Below the pieces are notes generated by a model that saw only the letters and a list, made by a program, of their open reading frames with translations, made no database searches and was not told the DNA's origin. A DNA stretch of 10,896 bases from Anaerolineae bacterium (lineage in GTDB: Bacteria > Chloroflexota > Anaerolineae > B4-G1 > SLSP01): positions 1-10,896 of the forward strand of contig JAFGSL010000197.1 of assembly GCA_016934645.1 (NCBI GenBank). Reading direction: 5' to 3'. Positions 1 through 9,300 of the stretch are shown here, one piece after another. How positions within the stretch are numbered: position 1 is the first letter of the stretch; each line of letters begins with the position of its first letter. The translations under genes and the position numbers were made by a program.

Positions 1-72
1 ATGCGGATTGTGTTTGACACTGTCCTGCCGCAATGGAACTACCGTGTCCTGCCCACCCGGACAGTTATTTAA
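1..72 (+). CDS. possible 3' end of a plus-strand gene, truncated by the window edge
   Basis: Reading frame 1 is open from the first base to a TAA at 70-72 and gives a 23-residue C-terminal end that contains WNYRVLP. The composition looks protein-like, and the bias at third codon positions is moderate. A plausible plus-strand terminator (139-164) lies about 65 bases after the stop, which fits a real gene ending here. The Trp-Asn-Tyr-x-x-x-Pro ending vaguely recalls the C-termini of some DDE transposases (ISAzo13-like), but this is recall only and too short to trust. Frame 2 is also open, to 84, so the frame itself is not certain. If real, this gene converges on the giant minus-strand gene. The ATG at 1-3 is probably internal, because the gene would start outside the window. 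Confidence 0.35.
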   Translation: MRIVFDTVLPQWNYRVLPTRTVI

Positions 73-138
73 TTCCCATTCCTAAGTCTATGGTTTTTGA
101 GGTAGTCTCGCCCGCACAGATTTTAGTTTTTTTCGCCA

Positions 139-164
139 GCCGGTTACGCAACCGGTAGTTTTTT
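139..164 (+). terminator. intrinsic terminator, plus strand
   Basis: A perfect 6-bp stem, CCGGTT (140-145) and AACCGG (150-155) around an ACGC loop, can be extended by one G-T pair (139/156). After TAG it is followed by six T residues (159-164). This is the geometry of a rho-independent terminator for transcription running left to right, and it would serve the possible gene ending at 72. A second T-run (127-133) lies just before the stem, so TAGTTTTTT occurs on both sides of the hairpin. On the minus strand these become A-runs, so the site cannot be an ordinary intrinsic terminator for the giant gene. Confidence 0.5.
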
Positions 165-262
165 GTCCTCGTACCCACCTTCGCCCCGTAAATCAAGCAC
201 GCGTGGCGATGGGGAGCAGCATCCAGCGCGCCGGCCCGTCCTCGCCGATTTGTTTTCGCACT

Positions 263-286
263 CCCCCACCCTCCCACCCTGTTCCC
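263..286 (-). other. G-quadruplex motif in the 3' region of the giant gene
   Basis: Read on the minus strand, 286 to 263 contains five G-tracts: G3, a four-base loop (AACA), then G3-T-G3-A-G3-T-G5. The last four tracts are separated by single bases, the pattern expected to form the most stable parallel quadruplexes. The motif starts about 58 bases beyond the giant gene's stop codon, and the G-rich strand is the sense strand, so it would be present in the mRNA. What it does is inferred: it could stop RNase decay from the 3' end or slow polymerase at the gene's end, where no ordinary terminator is seen. Confidence 0.6.
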
Positions 287-325
287 GCGCCACACGCGCC
301 CAGCATACTGCTCTACCCCGGACAG

Positions 326-355
326 ACAGCCTATAGCCCTCAAGTCAAGGGCTGT
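326..355 (-). other. hairpin around the stop codon of the giant gene
   Basis: AGCCCT (335-340) and AGGGCT (348-353) form a 6-bp stem. The TGA stop (345-347, minus strand) lies in its 7-base loop. A competing 6-bp stem is ACAGCC (326-331) with GGCTGT (350-355). There is no T-run after either stem in the minus direction, so neither is a convincing intrinsic terminator. The structure may be chance. Confidence 0.25.
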
Positions 356-3300
356 TCCTCATCACCACCGGCAGATACACCCGCTTAAGCTCAAAGGCTA
401 TCGGGAAAACCGCATGCGAAACATTGCCCCACACATCAGTCGCGCGCAGCATGGCAAAAGACTGCGGTAGGGAACCCGACCAGGTGACCATATCGAAGGT
501 CCAATCTCCACCGCTCCAGGCCACCGGTTCGTAATGCATCCCGCCATCCAGGCTGATCTCGAAGGAAGCGACGCCTGAACCGTCATTGATCGTGCCCTCC
601 AGCAGACTGTCCGTCTGTGTGATGGTGATCTGTGGGCCGATGTTGTCCAACGTGACCGTCACCGGCTCGCTGGCCGGCCCAACGTTGCCGGCCTCATCGA
701 CCGCGCGCGCGGATAGCGTGACGGTTGTGCCATCCTGGCTGGTCAGATGCAGAGGGAACAGCCATTGCGTCGTAGACACAGCCTCAGTTTGTGCGGTGTA
801 CTGATGCGCGGCCGGCACAGCCGAGAGGAAAGCTGAGTGGAAACGGCCACCGTTGATGCTCACCTCAACCCGCTCAGGCGTGCGGGTCGCGGGGAATTCA
901 TCCCACGCCGTACCCCGGATAAAGGCCAGCGTCCCCGAATAGACGATCCTCGGCGCAATTTGCGCCGTAGGCGAGACGCCGTCTGCCACCACGAGCTGGC
1001 TGATTGGATCGCTGGTGCAGCCGTTTACACCCACAACACGCAGTCGTACTTGTTGGCTGGATAGGCCCGGTATGCCGGTCTCAAAGGCGACGCAGTCTCC
1101 CACAGCACAGACGACCGTCCAGCCTGCCCCGTCAACGTTAGCTTCCACGTGATTTTGACAACGTTCAAAGATCCCCTCTGTACCTGGGAAGAAAGGTATC
1201 TTGGCCGTTCCCGGTTGGGCGTACATCGTCGAATCAAAGGTGGCGAATTCAACCTCGGCGGTCCCTCGATCCAGGTCGTACCGGGTACGGTCGGATGACA
1301 TGGCTTCCATAAGGGGCAGACCGCTATCGGGCAGACTGGCAGTGATGCTGATCGGCACCACACCGGTAGCAGTACTCCCCAAAACCTGTGCCTCGAACGT
1401 TACCGAGTGAGTGGTCCCAGCGGCTACGTCCACAGCGACCGTCCACACGCCGGAATCGGCGGGACAATTGATGCAGGTCGCGCCGCTGACACCGGTCCAC
1501 ACCATCTCCTGGTCCGCCTCGACGACGAGCGTTTCCGCCTCGTAGGCCCTGATAGACGGGTTGGCGACGCGCACCGTGACGGATGTCGTCTGGCTGCTGT
1601 TCACGACGTTATCCCAGTTGCGCTCGACAGTAACGGTGGGCGAGATGACCTGCCCCAGTCCCGCATTGGGCAGTACGCCATCGCCTAACGCGGGCCAGTA
1701 GAAGTTATCGACGAACGTGGCCGGTCCCACGATGCGCTTGAGGCCCAACCGAGCCTCGGGCGGCAGAACGCCCAATATGCCCTGGTCACTCTCGATGTAG
1801 GCCAGCATCGAAACGGCGCCCGTCGCCTGGATCTCGCTGCGGTCGAGCACGATCTCGGTATTGAGTTGGCCGACGGCATAGCTCTGCGGTGAGCTTTGTG
1901 CCACCCAATCACCCGAAGCGGCGCTGTAAAGCGTGCCCCCCTCCCCTATGACGAAAGCAAAGTCCGCCGCAAAGGGCAAGGTGTGCGTGTTGCTCATCGG
2001 CGCGAGGGTGCGGGTCACGCCGCCCGTGGTCGTGTCGAGATAGAGGGCCAGCAGCCGTTCCGTCCCCCAGTCATAGCCGGGATAGCCCAGATACAGGGAG
2101 TCAGCGTCCCACGTCCCCCATAGCGCTGTCGGTTTGTCCTCTCCGTAGGGATCATAGGTGAGCAGCGTGCTGGTGGGATACTCACCGGCGGCAAAACTAA
2201 GCTCCCCATCCGGCAGGATCAACGAAGGAGTCCGGGTGCGGTTCACCAGATAAGGACCGGTGTGGCTGGTGGCTTCGTTCCCCACCCCATCCTGCACGCG
2301 CGCGTGTCCATAGTAAATGCCGGGGGCATCGAGCACGCGTGTGACCTCATTGGTGCTCACAAACGTCACGGGGCTGGTCTGTTCGGACGTGTCGATGGTG
2401 GCCCATGTGCGGATGATGCCGTTCGCATCGCTTACGACAGGCCACGTGATGACCAGCGTGGGTGAGATGTCGGTGTGCCAGACGAAAGGCGGTAGGTTGC
2501 CCGCGAGATTGGGAAGCTCACCCACGCGCGCGTCGATCAGCAGCGTGCGGGTAGCGTGCAACGTGACGCCAAAGGCGTCGCGGGCCACAGCCCGGAAGGT
2601 GAGCGTGCGCTCGTCGTAACGCGGGAGCGCCGAGTCCCACGACCAATCGCCGGTCTCCGGTTGCAGGCGTTGCCACGCGTAGCCGTTGTAGACGCGCAGA
2701 TGCTGGATGGGCAGCGCGCTGCTGACGGTGCCGGAGAGTGTCAGGTTTGTCTGCTCCAGCAGCGCTGGTGTGTTCATCGTGAGTGCAGCACCCGTGATTG
2801 TCATTGGGTTGGTATGTGCCCACACGTTGCCCAGGTACCAGGTCTCGGTTTCCTGCATATTGCCTGCCTGATCCTGCGCGCGCGCATAGACACGGTAATC
2901 GCCGTCGGCGGGCACAGCCAAGTCGCCGCGCCACGCGCTGATCCGTTCATTGGGATGCGTCAGTGTGGCGGCTTGCCAGGCCGCGGGCAGCGTCGCCGTG
3001 AAGGGCTGCGTCGGGTCCACCACCGGCCCGAACAGTCCCAACTCCACCTGGGCGATGCCGGACACTTCGCCCGGCTCAAAGCCACCGTAGAACAGCTCGC
3101 TGCGATATTGGCCGCCCGCGCCGACGAGCAGGTCCAGCACGTGGTCGCCGTTGGTATCGCCCGCCGAAAGCGTATCCCCAAAGCGATAACTGGGCGTTTC
3201 ATCGGAGATAAAGTGCGTCGCCGTCTCCACGGACATGTCGGGGGTCAAGAGCCGTCCTTCGGTGAAAATGATGGCGACTCGGGGCGGCATCACGCCATCT

Positions 3301-6300
3301 CCGAGTTGCCCGAAAGCGAAGTCACTCCGCCCATCGCCATCCACATCGCCCAACTCGGCCAGACTTGCGCCCAGTTGTGAGGAGGCAGTAAGTTCGTCCA
3401 CAAAAGAAGCGTCGGCCACGCTGGAAAGATCAAGGACGATAGGCGCGGGCGTCCAGGCGTCTTCTGGACGGCGTCCGTACAGGATGGTCACGCGCGGCTG
3501 TGTGGCGTCGGGATCGCCGATGAGCAGGTCGCGCAGGCCGTCGCCGTTCACGTCACCCGCCGGGGAAACCGTCTGTTGCGCGCCCCGCCCGCCAAAGAGC
3601 GCGTCAGCTTCGTTGCTCAGGTTCACCGGACTTGCGGGCCATACGTCGTCGGCGCGGCCATAGACCAGCGCCACCGGCGTACCGTTAGCGGCGATCAAGA
3701 AATCCGACAGGCCATCGCCATTGGTATCACCGAGGCCGGTCGTGCGGGCCGGCTCAGAACCGGCAACACCGGGCGGGAAGAAAAAGACGTGCGCGGGCGC
3801 AGCACCTTGCTCACGTCCCAGGTAGAGCCACACCGGACCTCTTCCTCCGCTGGCACTATACGCGCTCACCATAAAGTCCGCCAGCCCATCGCCGTTGACA
3901 TCGCCTGCCGCGCCCACCGCGTTGCCAAATCCGATGGATGAGGCGACGTTCAGCACCCAATCGGCATCCGACAGGTTCATCGCTGCGGGCCAGTCGCGCC
4001 GCCCCAGAACGACATAGGCCCTGCCCGCACCGCTGTTCGTGCTGGGATCGCCCAGGAGCAGATCGTCGAGACCGTCACCGTTGATGTCGCCGATAGCGGC
4101 TGTTGTGGGGGCATAGGTGACGGCCAGGGGCAGTTCGCCCGTAAAGACCACGTCGGCGTCGTTGAGATTCAGGATGCCGGAAAGTCCTTCCGGGCGGCCC
4201 AGGAACAGGCCAGCGTAGAAAGGGGCTGTGTCCGGCCCGCCAACCGTGCCGGAGACCGCCGAGACGAGCATCACCACGTCGTCGATCCGGTCGCCGTTGA
4301 CATCGCCGACGATCATACTGCTACCCATATCCGCTGCACTGTCAAAAGCCACGTCATACTCGATGGCGGCATACGTAGAAGCAAAGGGTTGCGTAGGCCC
4401 ACGGCTGAACAGCAGCGCAGTGTCGTCGGCCAGGCCGGAGAGAGTGAGCGTCGTTCCGTCGAGTGTCTGAGATGGATTGGCGTAGACCAGGGGCGGGGTA
4501 TCATCCACGACGATGCGCAACGTGTCCGAGACCGTGCTGATGTTGCCCGCCACGTCGGCGATCCCCACGAGCAAGTCGTAGGCCGGGGTGAAACCGTACA
4601 TCGAGGATTTGTAGTGGCTCTCGGGCAGCGTCCAGGAATAGGTGAACGAGCTACTAAGCTCGCCCGGATCTGCCACGCTGGTCGTACCCAGCGGAACCAT
4701 GTCAGCCAGAAAACCCACCCAATCCACACCGGAGACGTAAGGCGCACCGGCGGTATCGGTGGCCTGGCCGGTAAACGTGATCGCCGGTTGGTCGTTGATA
4801 GCGGTAGCGCGCGCTTCATCCAGCGCGCTCGTTGTCAGGTAGACCGCATCGTCTTCATCGAAGCGCACATCCGCAGGCGGCGTCTGGTCGACGCCCAGTG
4901 TCCAGGGGTCCGATGACGGGCCGGCGGTGCCGCACGTGTCGATGGCGAAAGCGCGCACATAGTAGATGCCGTCGGCCGGTGGGGTAAAGTCGTACAACCA
5001 GAACGGTGTACCGGCCACGCTAGTGGCCGGCAGCCAATCGCCCGCGGCGCACGTGTCGCTCGTTTTGACGCACACGTACAGGTGTGAGACCCAATCGGGG
5101 TCCCCTGCATCCGCCGCGATGAGCACCGAGCCGCCGGCCTGCGGCGCGGAAGCGCGGTCAAAGCTGCTGGTGCGAGCCTCCGACAATTGGCGCTCCGACA
5201 ATTGTCGCGTTCCCTTGCTGAGGATGGTCGCGCCCAGCACATCGACCAACGTTGTATCAGGACCACCGACGTTGATTCGCAATGGCACCGTTTGGGTCGA
5301 GACCTGTGTAACATGGCCCTCATTGTACTCAAGGCGGGCCGTGATTGAGACCGGCTCGGAGGGGATGGCAGGCACGCCGCTGAACGAGGCATACACATAG
5401 CGCCCTGGGAAGAAGATAGACGGCAGCGACCACCTGTACTCCGTCGCAGAGGCGAACGACAGTGTGCCCCAATTAAACGTTGGGAATATGGGGATCGTCG
5501 GTTTGAGTCCGGCTTGTTGGGTCACATTGGAGAAGGTGACGGGTAGAGTGAGTTCTAATTCCACATCGCCCCCGGCGACATCCGGGTTAGCCCACGGTGA
5601 GGATTGGATGGTGATGGCAGTGCCCTGATTGGGCGCACATGCCTGCGTGATCCACAGGTCCAGCGGCTCACCCACTGGTGCGAGGTTGATCGCATTGGGG
5701 CTTGAACGCTCAAGTTTCTCCCGGGCGTCCAGGCGATAGTCGCCGTCGAGGTTGGCGTGGCGCGGATTGGGGTAAGCCGCCGGGTCAGGCAGACCGGTGT
5801 AGCGGCCTTCCATATCGATAGTCCAGGGCCACACCAGGACCGCGGCACTGTTAGCGTAAACATCTTCCTCACGGTCCGTGAGACCGTCGCCGTCGGTGTC
5901 AGCGTTGTCGGGCAGCGTCCCTTTGAATAATTCGCGCTGATCCGTGACCCCGTCGCCGTCGGTGTCTGCCTCGCAAGGATCAAATCCTTCGTTCTCCACC
6001 TCGAACTTGTCGGAGAGGCCGTCGTCGTCGGTGTCCCAGTCCTCCCAGGATGGGTGGAGACTGCCAGGACACAGGTCGGCATCCGGGCCAACCAGGTTGC
6101 CACTGGCGTTGATGTATCCCGTCAACCCATCCGCGTCGGGGTCTCGGCTTTCCAGGTCCTCCCAGTGCCACAGGCCATCCAAAGTATTGGGCATGATGTC
6201 GAAGTAGAGGGGGTCTAAATAGACCAAATCCGAGTTGCTCGTGAAGGAATGTTCGTCACAGTCCAGGGTTGAACACTCATTGTAACGAATCGTCACGCGG

Positions 6301-9300
6301 AGGTATACACCAAGGTGGAGTTCGGCGTTGATCTCGGGCACCCACGGCTCGAAGTCGATGCCGGCCTTGGTGTAGAAGTGGCGGCGGTAAGAGCCACCAC
6401 CGACATCATAGGTTGAATACCCTGTCGATTCGGCCCATTCGTCGACACCCCAACCCGGTCTGTAGTTATATTTCCTCAGATGCATCCAGACATCCGATTG
6501 GTTTAGATCATCAGCATCCCCACCAGGGTATGTCATCATAGTAATATTCGCATCCGATTGTATGCGGAAGGGCTTGGCAACGACCAGCCCGCCCCCGGGT
6601 TCGAGAGGGTCTACCTGCAATTCGCCAAAGCCCGGCAGCCCTGAAATGCCGGTGATTTCGACGGTATCGACGTCAAACAACCAGTCGATCAGGGCGGAAA
6701 GTGGATCGAGGGGGACATCGAATAAGTCGCCCACTAATTTGATCAACCCGATCGCGGCAGCTAGAACCGTGCCCCAGGGGAAGAGCGCTGCGAGAACAAA
6801 TAGCGCCACCGTGATGATCGTTTCGGCAATTGCCTTCAGCACCAGCGTAGCTGTGATAGCCGGCCCATAATCGCCAAGTTGCAGTTGCATCATCAGGCCC
6901 GCCCAGATCATTCCCACAGCCACGACCAGGCCAAACATCCTCAACGGTTGGCTCAACTTGCCCAGTTCATTGATCAACGCGGTGGACGCGGCCTGGATTG
7001 CGTTGGGACTTTTCAGGATATCGATGGCGGCTTTGACCGCATTGATCAGTGTCTGCAACTTTTTATAGATTTCGATAATCTTTGTCAAGAAATTGGCAAA
7101 CTCGGTGAAGACAGAGGATCCGGTAATGGTCGCCAGCATGTTCAGGATGCTGATCGCGGTCTCTGTCCAACCCAACAGCGTGTTCTTGTCAGGGGAACCC
7201 TGCCCTTGCTGATTCCATGGGAGACCGGCACCCGCGCCGCTGGATGGCGATTGGGAGGGCGAGAAATCGAGGAAACTCCCAAAGAATTCTCCACTCTCAA
7301 TATTGTCGATGGTTGATACCAACTTATTCCACTGTTGCTCCAACCAGCCCAGCGGCCCGCCAGCCTCGAAAACCCCCATCAACACGTTGACGACTTCCAG
7401 AAATCCCTTTGGCAGCAGGCCGTTCTGGTCCAGTAATTTAAGCCCGATCTCGGGGTCAGTCATGATATCGTTGAGATTATAGACCAGGGCGTTCGCGATC
7501 TTGAAGATCGCAGTCTGCCCGATGTGCCAGGATGTCGCCGCCATCTTGAGGATGTTAAGCTCCTCGAAGTAGAATTGGTAATTCGGGTCGGTGTTCGCCG
7601 CGTACTCGGCTTCTATCTTCTGCAATACCTCATCCAGCGAAAGCGACTCCCACGCCCCATCCAATCCCTGTACATCCCAGCGATAGGTCTGCAACCTGAG
7701 ACTGCGGCTGGTCATCATGGGCTTGAGGCAGGTGTTAATGGTGATATCCTCGTAATTGGCGGGCGGATCGTCGTCAAGGTTGACTGTGGAGGTGCGTTGC
7801 TCACTGGCAAAAACCAGCGTCGGCTCCAGATCTTTACGGCTGCCAAAATCCTGATCGAGGACCTGCCGGGTCGTGGTCATCATCGTCGTGGCGATGGCTG
7901 CGTCGAGGTGCGGGTAGGTCATGGTGACGGGGTCGTACAGCACGTGGTATTCCTGATCCTGCGGAATGCCCCAGCGCTCTTCGTCAGTGGCGGTGTTGGG
8001 GGTATCAAAGCGCGTCTTGATCTCCTCCATGCTCAAGGCCCCGGCAAGAAACTGGGCCTCTATCCCGGCGCGCAGCAGCGAGATCGGGCCGTCGTCGTAG
8101 GGTTCGCCGCTAACGGGCCTAGCTGCCGCGATAAGCGCCGAAGCACCGCCCTGCCGCGAGACCTGCAAACCGGTGAGGACATAGGGTTCTTCGTAGACAA
8201 TCAAACCATAGCCGCCATTGGCGCTGGGCACCAGTTGGCCCTCACTGTTTGCCATCAGCACATCGGCGACGACGGCCCACTTGAGGCGCACGTCGTGCCA
8301 TTGCCGGGTGAAGTTGGGGTTCCCGTTCTGGTCGTGCAGCATCTTGGCTTGGAAGGCGTACACCTGCCCGCCGCGCTCGATGGCCATCAGTGGGATTGTC
8401 ATCTCGTACAGCGGCACCATATTATCAAGCACCCCATTGCCCTCGTCGTCCTCCAATCGCGAGACGCTGACGCCGTAATGGTCTCTCGCTTCCCGGCTGG
8501 GCAAGTCATCCTCACGCACGATCGCCTGCAGGAACGGCACCAGCGTGACTGTGCCGTCCGCACCGCTGGATGACCCGATTATTTGAGCAATAAAGCCACC
8601 CAGCGCGCCGTTGCTCTGGATCGCGCCATTGTGGTCGTTTAGCCAATAGAGGTTCTTGTAGGCCCAGCGCAACGATTCTTCGTTGGTCGGGCGGACTTGT
8701 AGCTCTACGTAAAATGGATAAAGCGTGGTTTCGGGACCGGGGTCCTGATCAAGGGTCTCGAACACAAAATTCGGCAAGGGCTTGTCGGAACCGTAAGCGC
8801 TGCCGAAAGGCGTCGATACGGAAAAGGGCGAAAGGTCCAGGCCATCAGGAATACCGTCATCGTCGTTGTCGTCATCCCAGAAATAGCCAAGCTGATTATC
8901 ACTGGCACACTCGCCGCGCCAGATCTCTTTTCCATCAGGCAACCCGTCGTTATTGCTGTCGGGATTCAGCGGGTCGGTTTTGATATAGGAGGTCTGCGGC
9001 TGGTTCAGGTGATTCACCCACTCGCATTCGTAACCGGTGACCTCGACATCATCGGTCAAGCCGTCGTAATCGGAATCCGGTGCAAAGGGGCTAGTCCCTA
9101 GACGTAATTCATAGCCGTTGGGCAAGCTGTCGCCGTCCTCATCCTCCTGATCATCCAGCGAGCCAGCCGGCCCGGCGGCGTTTCCCATGTGGCTGACCAT
9201 CAGTTCGCGCGTTTCCTCGATCATTTGGGCCACTTCACTGCCTTCTGCAGGCGGACGTCCAGTCTGGCTCGCATCAGCTTGCGCGCCCAACCCGGCAGCC

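Larger units (their letters stand above)
73..344. other. intergenic region between two convergent genes, no credible gene
   Basis: This stretch of 272 bases holds the plus-strand terminator (139-164), the minus-strand G-quadruplex motif (263-286) and part of the hairpin at the giant gene's stop codon. The reading frames here have no ribosome binding site and a protein composition that looks random. No tRNA, rRNA or CRISPR structure is visible. Confidence 0.6.

Noticed and set aside
19..65. Repeats at the left edge (TGTCCTGCC at 21-29 and 45-53; ACTGTCC/GGACAGT at 19-25 and 59-65) as a possible insertion-sequence end
   Set aside because: The direct repeat is explained by two Val-Leu-Pro codon triplets in the open frame that ends at 72, and the inverted repeat is only 7 bases. 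An element end is not excluded.
65..343. Minus-strand open frame of 92 codons after the giant gene
   Set aside because: It overlaps the G-quadruplex motif and the terminator hairpin, its basic product has no motif, and no ribosome binding site precedes it.
1326..1340. LPDSG (residues 2998-3002) as a sortase signal
   Set aside because: It lacks Thr at the fourth position, lies over 300 residues from the C-terminus, and is not followed by a hydrophobic helix and basic tail.
2922..2930. RGD tripeptide (residues 2466-2468) near an integrin-like propeller
   Set aside because: The tripeptide is common by chance in a chain of this length, sits in a predicted strand of an Ig-like domain, and nothing points to binding of animal integrins.
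2556..3380. Plus-strand open frame of 274 codons opposite the end of the propeller
   Set aside because: It is a shadow of the repeated FG-GAP codons and domain codons on the minus strand, with a random-looking product.
3069..4373. Recurring 20-base motif resembling a CRISPR or direct-repeat array
   Set aside because: The copies are degenerate, spaced about 174-216 bases, and coincide exactly with the codons of the DxNGDGxxD loops. They are coding repeats.
7524..8573. Plus-strand open frame of 349 codons opposite the giant gene
   Set aside because: It is antisense to a gene with continuous domain signatures, is rich in His/Gly/Arg/Val from the codon bias of the other strand, and has no recognisable motif. 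It is a shadow frame.
8562..8576. GSSSG (residues 584-588) as a serine-hydrolase nucleophile elbow
   Set aside because: No supporting Asp/His pattern or alpha/beta hydrolase fold is visible around it, and it lies in a flexible Gly/Ser stretch.
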